Assembly (NCBI GenBank): GCA_000378025.1 | Contig: KB899087.1 | Location: 3,782,001 to 3,846,000, forward strand | Length of the DNA: 64,000 bases | Source: Xanthobacteraceae bacterium 501b | GTDB lineage: Bacteria > Pseudomonadota > Alphaproteobacteria > Rhizobiales > Xanthobacteraceae | Direction of reading: 5' to 3' | In this document: positions 8,845-16,452 of the stretch, piece by piece | How the letters are laid out: each line of letters opens with the position of its first letter | Position numbering within the stretch: the first letter of the stretch is position 1 | Position numbers and translations under genes: made by a program | Notes under the pieces: model-generated | What the model saw: the letters and a program-made list of their open reading frames with translations, nothing else | Databases searched by the model: none | Told to the model about the DNA's origin: nothing

Positions 8845-9678
8845 TCACTTCATCTTCGCCAGGACGAGGCGGGAAAGGATGTTCAGGGTGAGAACCCCGA
8901 CGGTGATGATGAGGGCGCCCGCCCAGGCCAGGGCGACCCAGTCCTCGAAGGGGCTGGCAGCGTATTGATAGATGGCGATCGGCAGGCTCGCCATGGGGGC
9001 GTCGAGGCTGAGCGACCAGCCATTATTGCCGAGCGAGGTGAACAGCAGCGGCGCGGTCTCGCCGGCGGCGCGGGCGATGGCCAGCAGGATGCCGGTGACG
9101 ATGCCGGCCCGGCCGGCGCGCCAGGTAATGAAGGTCACGACCTTCCACTGCGGCGCGCCGAGCGCGAAGGCGGCTTCGCGCAGGCCGATCGGCACCAGGT
9201 TCAGCATGTCCTCGGTGGTGCGAACCACCACGGGGATGATGATGATCGCCAGGGCGATGGAACCGGCCCAGCCGGAGAAGCCGCCGAAGGGCACGACCAG
9301 GAGCTGGTAGACGAACAGGCCGATGAGGATCGACGGGGCGGAGAGCAGCACGTCATTGACGAAGCGCACCGCATTGCCGACCTGCGTCCCGCGGCCGTTC
9401 TCGGCCAGGAAGGTGCCGCACATCAGGCCGATCGGGGTGCCGATGATCAGCGCGACGCCGATCTGGATCAGCGAGCCGACAATGGCGTTGAGCAGGCCAC
9501 CGCCGGCGCCGGGCGGCGCGGTGATGTGGGTGAAGACATGCGGCCCGAGCGCGGGCAGGCCGCGCGCCACCAGGGTCCACAGGATCCAGGCGAGCAGGAC
9601 CAGCGAGAGCGCGGCGAAACCGACGCTGATCGCCTTGACGGTGTAGTCGGTCGCGCGACGGCGGGCGAGGGATGCCAT
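8845..9678 (-). CDS. pstA: Phosphate ABC transporter permease PstA
   Basis: Inner-membrane permease subunit of the Pst phosphate importer, 277 aa with about six transmembrane segments. The BPD-type EAA loop ([19 protein letters not shown]) and the conserved [11 protein letters not shown] segment are present. The ATG at 9678 has GGAG 7 bases upstream. A GTG at 9690, directly after the pstC stop, is possible but lacks a good ribosome site. Its position between pstC and pstB supports the call. Confidence 0.95.
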   Translation of the reverse strand: MASLARRRATDYTVKAISVGFAALSLVLLAWILWTLVARGLPALGPHVFTHITAPPGAGGGLLNAIVGSLIQIGVALIIGTPIGLMCGTFLAENGRGTQVGNAVRFVNDVLLSAPSILIGLFVYQLLVVPFGGFSGWAGSIALAIIIIPVVVRTTEDMLNLVPIGLREAAFALGAPQWKVVTFITWRAGRAGIVTGILLAIARAAGETAPLLFTSLGNNGWSLSLDAPMASLPIAIYQYAASPFEDWVALAWAGALIITVGVLTLNILSRLVLAKMK

Positions 9679-9690
9679 GTGTGTCTCCAC

Positions 9691-10668
9691 TCAGCCCTTG
9701 AGCCGGGACCGGACGAGCAGGCGCGAGAGCGCGAGCACGATGAACGAAATCACGAACAGGATGAAGCCCAGTTCCAGCAGCGCCTGCAGCTTCAGCGAGC
9801 CGATCGAGGCCTCGGGAAACTCGTTGGCGATGGTGGAGGCGATGGTGGCGCCCGGGGCGAACAGCGAGGCCGACATGCGGGTGGCATTGCCGATGACGAA
9901 GGTCACGGCCATGGTCTCACCCAGCGCGCGGCCGAGGCCGAGCATGATGGCGCCGACCATGGCTGTGCGGCCATAGGGCACCGAGACGTTGCGGTAGACC
10001 TCATAGGTGGTGGCGCCGACGCCATAGGCCGATTCCTTGATCATCGGCGGCACCGATTCCAGCACCTCGACGAACATGGCGGTGATGAAGGGCAGGATCA
10101 TGATCGCCATGATCAGGCCGGCGGTGAGCATGCCCGCGCCGAGCGGCGGGCCCTGGAACAACGCGCCGATGATCGGCAGCGGCCCGAGCCATTCGATCAG
10201 CGGCGGCTGCACATAGGCGGCCATCAGCGGCACGACGATGAAGAAGCCCCACATGCCGTAGATGATCGACGGGATCGCGGCGAGCAGCTGGATCGCGACG
10301 CCGATCGGCCGGCGCAGCGGGCCGGGGGCGATCTCGGTGAGGAAGAAGGCGATGCCGAAGGACAGCGGCAGGGCGATGATGACGGCGATCACGGCGCTGA
10401 AGACGGTGCCGAACACCATCACGCCGGCGCCGAACACTTCCGTTACCGGGTTCCACGTCGTCGACCAGATGAAGGACAGGCCGAATTCCTGAATCGCCGG
10501 CAGGCCGCCCTCGAACAGCATGGCGATGATGAGGCCGAGCAGCAGCAGAACGACAATGCCGCTGGTCCATAGAATGCCGACAAAGATCGGGTCGCTGACG
10601 CGGCCGGTCGGCTTGCGCGCGGCGATCAGGCCGGTGCCCGCCTGCCTTCCGCTGAGAGTGGCATCCAT
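9691..10668 (-). CDS. pstC: Phosphate ABC transporter permease PstC
   Basis: Second permease of the Pst importer, 325 aa. The first transmembrane helix is near residues 30-50, followed by a periplasmic loop beginning FIWSTTWNPV, a hallmark of PstC. The membrane core contains the LAAIPSIIYGMWG segment and the EAA loop (ESAYGVGATTYEVYRNVSVP). The ATG at 10668 is preceded by a weak GGA. It lies 186 bp downstream of pstS; that gap contains a hairpin that may reduce read-through from the abundant pstS message. Confidence 0.95.
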   Translation of the reverse strand: MDATLSGRQAGTGLIAARKPTGRVSDPIFVGILWTSGIVVLLLLGLIIAMLFEGGLPAIQEFGLSFIWSTTWNPVTEVFGAGVMVFGTVFSAVIAVIIALPLSFGIAFFLTEIAPGPLRRPIGVAIQLLAAIPSIIYGMWGFFIVVPLMAAYVQPPLIEWLGPLPIIGALFQGPPLGAGMLTAGLIMAIMILPFITAMFVEVLESVPPMIKESAYGVGATTYEVYRNVSVPYGRTAMVGAIMLGLGRALGETMAVTFVIGNATRMSASLFAPGATIASTIANEFPEASIGSLKLQALLELGFILFVISFIVLALSRLLVRSRLKG

Positions 10669-10784
10669 GTCGTGTAATCCTTGGAGCGCCTTGTCACCCG
10701 AAAGCCGCGATCGGCCTGAGGGGCGGCGTGCTGTGACGGAGCGTGGGCGTCGCGGGCGTTAGGGGCAGACTACAATTGGCTGAG

Positions 10785-10834
10785 CCGGACGAGAAGAGGC
10801 GGCCGGACGAGAAGAGGCGGCCGGACGGCCGCCT
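10785..10834 (-). terminator. Hairpin with 18-bp tandem duplication between pstS and pstC
   Basis: A perfect 8-bp stem (10815-10822 with 10827-10834, loop GGAC) lies 20 bp after the pstS stop. It adjoins two perfect 18-bp direct repeats, 10785-10802 and 10803-10820, whose start (CCGGAC) recurs once more at 10821. On the minus strand the hairpin is followed by CTTCTCG, a poor U-tract, so it may attenuate or stabilise pstS mRNA more than stop transcription. Confidence 0.5.
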
Positions 10835-10854
10835 CCTCCCCCTGCAGGGCAGGA

Positions 10855-11895
10855 TCAGTTGGTCCAGACGGCCTTGCCGTCGGCCTTGACTTCGCTGGCC
10901 CAGGCCTTGCGCACTTCGTCCGCAACCGCGTCGGGGAGCGGGATGTAGTGCAGCTTCTCGGCGATGGCGTCGCCTTCGGCGCTGTAGGCCCAGTTGAAGA
11001 ACTTGATGGCCTCGGCCGACTGCGTGGCGTTGGTCGGGTTCTTCGGCAGCAGGATGTAGGTGGCCGAGGTGATCGGCCAGGCGCCTTCGCCAGCGGTGTC
11101 GACCATCGAGGCGGCGAAGTTCTTCGCGCCCTTCCAGTCGGCGGCGGCGGCCGCTTCCATGAAGCTCTTGGTCTCGGGCTTCACGACCTTGCCGGCCTTG
11201 TTCACGAGGTCGGTGGTGGCGAGCTTGTTGGCGGCGGCGTAGATGAACTCGACGTAGCCGATCGCGCCCTTGGTGTTCTTCACGGTGCCGGCAACGCCTT
11301 CATTGCCCTTGGCGCCCGCGCCGACCGGCCACTGGACGGAGGTCGCGGCGCCGACGCCGGACTTCCAATCGGCGCTGGCGGAAGCGAGGTAGGAGGTGAA
11401 CACGAAGGAGGTGCCCGACGAGTCCGAACGGTAGACCGGGACGATGGCGATGTCGGGAAGCTTGGCGCTCTTGTTCAGGGCGGCGATCTTCGGGTCGTTC
11501 CACTTGGTGATCTTGCCCTGGTAGATCTCGGCAATGATCTCGCCATTGAGGGTCAGCGCGTGGTCTTCGCCGAGATTGACGATGGCCACGACCGAACCGA
11601 TCACGGTCGGGAACTGGAGCAGGTTGGCGGATTCGAGCTTGTCGTCCTTCATCGGCGCGTCGGAGGCGCCGAAATCGACGGTGCGGTTGACGATCTGGTT
11701 CTGGCCACCGCCGGAACCGATCGACTGATAGTTCAGGCCCGTGCCGGTCTTTTCCTTATAGGCGGCAGCCCAGGCCTGGTAGACCGGCGCCGGGAAAGAG
11801 GCACCGGCGCCATTGATGTCAGCGGCGAAGGCGGCGCCCGAAAACACGGCGCCGAACGACAGCGCCGCGGCGCCAAGCAGATGGGTGAATTTCAA
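10855..11895 (-). CDS. pstS: Periplasmic phosphate-binding protein PstS
   Basis: Phosphate-capturing component of the Pst importer, 346 aa. A signal peptide of about 24 residues ends AAFA|ADI. The mature protein opens with GAGASFPAPVYQAW and has the phosphate-binding loops YQSIGSGGGQ, DFGASDAPM and SDSSGTSFVFTSYL. The start codon is TTG: AAGGAG lies 7 bases before TTG-AAA-TTC and no better ATG exists. It is the first gene after a triple PHO box and probably opens the pst transcription unit, separate from phoR. Confidence 0.96.
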   Translation of the reverse strand: MKFTHLLGAAALSFGAVFSGAAFAADINGAGASFPAPVYQAWAAAYKEKTGTGLNYQSIGSGGGQNQIVNRTVDFGASDAPMKDDKLESANLLQFPTVIGSVVAIVNLGEDHALTLNGEIIAEIYQGKITKWNDPKIAALNKSAKLPDIAIVPVYRSDSSGTSFVFTSYLASASADWKSGVGAATSVQWPVGAGAKGNEGVAGTVKNTKGAIGYVEFIYAAANKLATTDLVNKAGKVVKPETKSFMEAAAAADWKGAKNFAASMVDTAGEGAWPITSATYILLPKNPTNATQSAEAIKFFNWAYSAEGDAIAEKLHYIPLPDAVADEVRKAWASEVKADGKAVWTN

Positions 11896-12014
11896 GGGTC
11901 TTCTCCTTAGGTCGGGAGATCGGCGGCATCGCGGAGATGGGCCCGGATGCGCGATTGGCCGAAGGGCGGTGGACGTTTCACACGGGAGTCTTACCGCCCG
12001 GGCACCAAGGTTCT

Positions 12015-12043
12015 ATGACCCTTCGATGAAGTCTTGATGACAG
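12015..12043 (-). promoter_or_regulatory. PHO box (PhoB operator) upstream of pstS
   Basis: On the minus strand three direct heptamers occur at exact 11-base spacing: CTGTCAT (12043-12037), ACTTCAT (12032-12026) and GGGTCAT (12021-12015). The PhoB consensus is repeated CTGTCAT separated by 4 bases. The first unit is perfect and the others are partial. The site lies 120-148 bp before the pstS start, immediately after the phoR stop, and points at pstS. Confidence 0.85.
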
Positions 12044-12067
12044 CACAAGCCATTGATAACGCTTGAA

Positions 12068-13360
12068 CTATCTCTTGGCCGCGGAAGCTGTCGACAGGCG
12101 GACCGAGAATGTCGAGCCCGCGCCCGGCACGCTTTCAATGCCCATCTTGCCGCGATGGCGGGCGACGATGTGCTTGACGATGGCCAGCCCGAGCCCGGTT
12201 CCGCCCTGTTCGCGCGAATGGGCGGTGTCGACCCGGTAGAAGCGCTCGGTCAGGCGCGGCACATGCTCGGGGGCGATTCCGGGGCCATAATCGCGCACCG
12301 TCACCAGCGCGTCCGTCCCCTCGCGCTGGATGGCGATCTCGACAAGGCCGCCGGTGGCGCCATATTTCAGCGCGTTCTCGACCAGGTTCTCGAAGACGCG
12401 GATCAGCTCGTCGCGGTCGCCGCGCACCTCGACGGGGTCCGCCGGGGGCGCGAAGGCGATCTCCACCCCGCGCTCGCGGCCGAGCGGGGCCAGCGCGTCG
12501 CGCACATGGCTGACCACGGCGACGAGATCCACCGCCGCCTCGGGCCGAAGATGGGCGTTGAGCTCGATGCGCGAGAGCGAGAGCAGGTCGTCGATCAACC
12601 GCGACATGCGCCGCGCCTGCTCGTTCATGATCTTGAGAAAGCGCTCGCGGGCGCTGGCGTCGTTGCGGGCCGGGCCCTGCAGCGTCTCGATGAAGCCCGA
12701 GAGCGAGGCCAGCGGCGTGCGCAGCTCGTGGCTGGCATTGGCGACGAAGTCGACGCGCATCTGTTCGACCCGGCGCTGCGGGGTGAGGTCGATGAAGCTC
12801 AGCAGCACCGCCTCGGTCGGCGCGCCCTCGCGCAGCAGGCCGGGGCGGATTGGCACGATGTCGGCGCGCAGCCAGCGGTCGATCGGCACGCGCTCGGCGA
12901 ATTCGATCCGACGGGCGGCGCCGTCTGTGATCGAGGCCCGCAGCGCTTCCAGCACTTCGGGCACGCGCACGGCGAAGGAGACGGGATCGCCGACCCGCAC
13001 GCTGGCGAGCAGGCCGACCGCGCCGGCATTGGCGGTGAGCACGGTGCCGCGCGCGTCGAGCAGCAGCGCCGCCTCGGGCAGCGCGCGCACCAGCGCCGGC
13101 AGCCGCTCCTCGGCGCGCGGCGAGGGCTTGGGCTCGCCACCGAAGCGGGCCAGGGCGGCCGCGACCGGGCGCCGGCGCGTCGGCAGCATCGCCCCCAGCG
13201 CCACCAGCCCGCCAATGGCCAGCGCCGCGCCCGGCGTCATCGTGCCGGCCCAGCTCGCGCCACCAAGGCCCAGCGCGGCCGCGGCGAGAATCCAGCGCGC
13301 GCCGATGAGGCGCTCACGCAGCGTATCCTCCGCCAGTTGCTGCGATTCTCCGAGGGCCAT
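12068..13360 (-). CDS. phoR: Phosphate regulon sensor histidine kinase PhoR
   Basis: Sensor kinase partner of PhoB, 430 aa. Two closely spaced hydrophobic segments near the N-terminus (residues 20-60) anchor it in the membrane, with no periplasmic domain, as usual in PhoR. A PAS domain follows at about residues 90-190, then HisKA with His211 (NASHELRTPLAS) and HATPase_c with NALKYGA, DYGPGI and GTGLGLAIVKHI. AGGAAGAG precedes the ATG. It heads the minus-strand pho cluster and diverges from the polyphosphate kinase gene. Confidence 0.94.
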   Translation of the reverse strand: MALGESQQLAEDTLRERLIGARWILAAAALGLGGASWAGTMTPGAALAIGGLVALGAMLPTRRRPVAAALARFGGEPKPSPRAEERLPALVRALPEAALLLDARGTVLTANAGAVGLLASVRVGDPVSFAVRVPEVLEALRASITDGAARRIEFAERVPIDRWLRADIVPIRPGLLREGAPTEAVLLSFIDLTPQRRVEQMRVDFVANASHELRTPLASLSGFIETLQGPARNDASARERFLKIMNEQARRMSRLIDDLLSLSRIELNAHLRPEAAVDLVAVVSHVRDALAPLGRERGVEIAFAPPADPVEVRGDRDELIRVFENLVENALKYGATGGLVEIAIQREGTDALVTVRDYGPGIAPEHVPRLTERFYRVDTAHSREQGGTGLGLAIVKHIVARHRGKMGIESVPGAGSTFSVRLSTASAAKR

Positions 13361-13530
13361 GCCCGCTCTTCCTGCCCAACAATCGTGGACGACGTTGCCA
13401 CCGCCCTTCCGGGCGCGCCGTTCTTTCCTGATATGCTTCTGTCGCGCCTGCCGAAAGGCGAATCGCCTCGCGGCCGAACCTTTCGCAGGCCGGCACGTTG
13501 CCCCTTATTATACAGTTGAAAGGCTTCCAT

Positions 13531-14511
13531 ATGACGAAGAAGCCGGCCACGCCCCCGCCCGCCCCGAAGGGGAAAGCCGAGAAGGGGAAAGTCGCCAAAG
13601 GCAGCGCCAGTAAAAGCAGCGCCGCCGCGCCGGAGCCCGCGCGCCGGGAGGCGGAGCTTTCGGCCGTCGTGGCAGCCTTCTCGGTGGAGGCGGCGGAACT
13701 GCCGCCGCTTATCGCCGCGCACGCTTATGGCAGCGGCGGCTACCCCTATAGCGACCGGCCCAAGCGCAAGACCTATGAGAAGGAACTGCGCGCCCTGCAG
13801 ATCGAACTGCTGAAGCTGCAGGAATGGGTGAAGGCCCAGCACGAGCGCATCGTGATCGTGTTCGAGGGGCGCGACGCCGCCGGCAAGGGCGGCACCATCC
13901 ACCGCCTGACGCAGCACCTCAACCCGCGCTTCGTGCATGTCGTCGCGCTCGACAAGCCGACCGAGGTGGAAGCCGGGCAATGGTATTTCCAGCGCTACAT
14001 CGCCCATTTGCCGCGCCGGGGCGAAATCGCGGTCTTCGACCGCTCCTGGTACAACCGCGCCGTCATCGAGCCGGTGATGGGCTTCTGCACCCCGGCGGAA
14101 AGCGCGCATTTCCTCACCCAGGTGCCGGTTTTCGAGCAGATGCTGCGCGATGACGGCATCAGGCTGTTCAAGATCTGGCTCGACATCGGCCGCGAAATGC
14201 AGCTGCTGCGCCTGCATGAGCGCCATCAGGACCCGCTGAAGCGCTGGAAGCTCTCCCCGGTCGATCTCGCCGCCCCGGCGCGCTGGGACGCCATCGCGCA
14301 GGCGCGCGACACCATGATCGAGGCGAGCCACTCCCCGGTCCCGTGGTCGGTGGTGCTGGCCAACGACAAAATGCGGGCGCGGATCGGAGCCATTCGTCAA
14401 ATCCTCGCCCAAATCCCGTATGAGGGCAGGGATGATGGCGTCGTCGGCATTCCCGACCCGGCCATCGTGCTCGATGGACGCGCCTTTCTCGGCCGTCGCA
14501 CCGCCCGATGA
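13531..14511 (+). CDS. ppk2: Polyphosphate kinase 2 family protein
   Basis: Nucleotide kinase that transfers phosphate between polyphosphate and nucleotides, 326 aa. A Lys/Ala/Pro-rich tail (residues 2-40) precedes the PPK2 core. The Walker A-like motif EGRDAAGKGG is at residues 112-121, the lid-region arginines follow, and Walker B VFDRSWYNR is at 168-176. Single-domain length and the motif set fit PPK2 class I, which favours NDP phosphorylation; class is an inference. It is divergent from phoR, so polyphosphate metabolism sits beside the phosphate regulon. No clear PHO box was seen in the 170-bp gap. Confidence 0.9.
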   Translation: MTKKPATPPPAPKGKAEKGKVAKGSASKSSAAAPEPARREAELSAVVAAFSVEAAELPPLIAAHAYGSGGYPYSDRPKRKTYEKELRALQIELLKLQEWVKAQHERIVIVFEGRDAAGKGGTIHRLTQHLNPRFVHVVALDKPTEVEAGQWYFQRYIAHLPRRGEIAVFDRSWYNRAVIEPVMGFCTPAESAHFLTQVPVFEQMLRDDGIRLFKIWLDIGREMQLLRLHERHQDPLKRWKLSPVDLAAPARWDAIAQARDTMIEASHSPVPWSVVLANDKMRARIGAIRQILAQIPYEGRDDGVVGIPDPAIVLDGRAFLGRRTAR

Positions 14512-14528
14512 ATCGCGAAGGGACCCGA

Positions 14529-15134
14529 ATGCGCCGCCATGGGATCGTCAGCCTGATGCTGGGCATCGGCATGTCGTTCGACGTTACCGGCCTCGCCGCC
14601 GAACCCATGCCGGCGCCCGCCGCCGACTATCGCGCCAAGGCGCGCGCGGCGCAGGGCGTGGAGATGAGCGTGGCGCATCACCAGGGGCAGGTGCGCGTCG
14701 AGGTCGCCACCGGCAACCTGCCCGAGGGCATGGTGAGCCTGATCGATCTCAACCGGCGCGGCATGGTGGTGCTGATGGACGTGCCCGGCATGGACCGCAT
14801 CGCCGTCGAGATGGAGATGCCGCCCGGCTTCGCCTTTTCCGACGCCGGCCGGCAGGGCACCCACACCGGCACCGGCGAGGCGCTGGGAGAGGCGTGCGAG
14901 CTGTGGCGCTTCGAGGTCAAGGCGCTGAACCAGCCGGTGGAGAGCTGCGTCACCGCCGACGGCATCGTGCTCAGGACCACCACCTCGATGGCCGGCAAGC
15001 CGGTGGTGCTGTTCGAGGTCACGGAACTCACGCGCGGCCCGCAGGACCCGGCGCAGTTCACCCTGCCCAAGGGCATGAAGGCGCGCAAACTGCCGTCGAG
15101 CATGCGCAGCCTGCTGCCCGACCTCGTGCGCTGA
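14529..15134 (+). CDS. Exported protein of unknown function downstream of ppk2
   Basis: A 201-aa protein with a signal peptide (basic MRRHG, hydrophobic stretch, cleavage probably after GLAA). The mature part is a soluble, beta-rich domain with one likely disulfide pair (the cysteines in EACELW and ESCVTADG) and repeated GMVVLMDVPGMDRI-type segments. It resembles DUF4412-type outer-membrane/periplasmic proteins, a weak guess. GAAGGGA lies 6 bases before the ATG at 14529. An ATG at 14508 overlapping the ppk2 stop (ATGA) is the alternative. Likely co-transcribed with ppk2. Confidence 0.75.
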   Translation: MRRHGIVSLMLGIGMSFDVTGLAAEPMPAPAADYRAKARAAQGVEMSVAHHQGQVRVEVATGNLPEGMVSLIDLNRRGMVVLMDVPGMDRIAVEMEMPPGFAFSDAGRQGTHTGTGEALGEACELWRFEVKALNQPVESCVTADGIVLRTTTSMAGKPVVLFEVTELTRGPQDPAQFTLPKGMKARKLPSSMRSLLPDLVR

Positions 15135-15157
15135 CCGCCGCCAGCCCGCCCCTGCCC

Positions 15158-16252
15158 TCAGCCGGCGGCGCGGCGGCGTTCCGGCTTTGAGGTGTCGTCC
15201 GGCGCCGCGTCCGGCGCCCCGTCTGGCTCGATCACCGGCAGGGCGGCAAGCGGGTCGACCGAGATGCCCCGGGTGGCGGCGAGGCGGCGGCGGCTCATCA
15301 TCAGCTCGCGGCTGCCCATCAGGATCAGCGCGATGGCGAAGGGCGTCACATAATAGAGCAGGCGCAGCAGCAGCAGCGCGCCCAGCAGCGGCTCGGTTTC
15401 GAACTGAGGCAGCGCCACCAGCATCGCCGCGTCGAACACGCCGAGGCCGCCCGGCGCATGGCTGGCGAAGCCGAGCAGCGTGGCGGAGATGAACACCACG
15501 CCGAGCGCGATCGGGTCGATATAGGGCTGCTGCGGCATCAGCACATACATGGCGGCGGCGCAGAAGGAGAGATCGATGATGCCGATCACGATCTGCATCA
15601 GGGTGAGCTTCCAGCCCGGCAGCGTGACGGTCCAGTGCCCCTTGCCGACGCCGATGCGGCGCGGCTTGAGCCCGACCCAGACGACATAGGCGGCAAGGCC
15701 GCCGAGCAGGGCGAGCCCGATCAGCCGGTTCACCCAGGGCGGCAGATGGTCGACCGCGCTGGCGGCCCAGGGCTCGATGGTGATGCCGAGGCCGAGAATG
15801 GCGATATTGCCGAGCCAGAAGGTGAGCCCGGTGATGAAGCAGAGCTTCGCCACATCCACCGCGCCCAGCCCGTGGGCGGAATAGATGCGGTAGCGCACCG
15901 TGCCGCCGGTGAAGGCGGAGAAGCCGATATTGTGGCCGATGGAATAGGAGGTGAAGGAGGCCAGCGCCGCAACCCGGTAGGGTACATGCGGCTTGCCGAT
16001 GGTGCGCAGGGCGAACCAGTCATAGAAGGTGAGGGTGAAATAGGCCCCCGCCACGAACAGCGCCGCCACGCCGATCCGCCACAGGTCCGTGCCCGAGATC
16101 GCTTCCAGCACCTCGCGCGGCCGGATATGGCGCAGCATCTCGTAGAGAACGAAAACGGCGATGCCGATGATGACCAGGCTCGCGACCAGACCGAGCGTGT
16201 GCCAGCCGAGCCGCGCGCGCAGCCAGCCGGGAATCAGCTTCAGTCCCTTCAT
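15158..16252 (-). CDS. UPF0104 / lysylphosphatidylglycerol-synthase-type transmembrane protein
   Basis: Integral membrane protein of 364 aa with about eight to nine transmembrane helices, matching the flippase-like membrane domain of MprF/LPG synthases. The family motifs SIGHNIGFSAFTGGTVRYR (residues about 104-122) and GFASHAPGGLGVFDA are present. The C-terminal aminoacyl-transferase domain of MprF is absent, so this is the stand-alone UPF0104 form. In the family this domain translocates lipids; the substrate here is unknown. A short Asp/Pro-rich cytoplasmic tail ends the protein. Confidence 0.88.
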   Translation of the reverse strand: MKGLKLIPGWLRARLGWHTLGLVASLVIIGIAVFVLYEMLRHIRPREVLEAISGTDLWRIGVAALFVAGAYFTLTFYDWFALRTIGKPHVPYRVAALASFTSYSIGHNIGFSAFTGGTVRYRIYSAHGLGAVDVAKLCFITGLTFWLGNIAILGLGITIEPWAASAVDHLPPWVNRLIGLALLGGLAAYVVWVGLKPRRIGVGKGHWTVTLPGWKLTLMQIVIGIIDLSFCAAAMYVLMPQQPYIDPIALGVVFISATLLGFASHAPGGLGVFDAAMLVALPQFETEPLLGALLLLRLLYYVTPFAIALILMGSRELMMSRRRLAATRGISVDPLAALPVIEPDGAPDAAPDDTSKPERRRAAG

Positions 16253-16452
16253 CGCGTGCCTGTCCTCGCTGTTATGCCAGTGTGCCGGGCAGCCCTAGCA
16301 GACCCGGCCGGCTTGCGAAACACGTTCAGCGGGCCGGCGGCGCATTAACGCACCCGCCCCGTTCCGCCGATTCTCGCGTCTGTCTGACGCCAGATGGCGG
16401 CGCGGGTGCGACGACGCAATGACAGTCACGCCGGCGTGAGCGCGTTCCACGC

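Noticed and set aside
8824-10572. 582-codon plus-strand frame opposite pstA/pstC
   Set aside because: Asp/Glu/Arg/Gln-rich shadow; the permease genes on the other strand have clear transmembrane segments and motifs.
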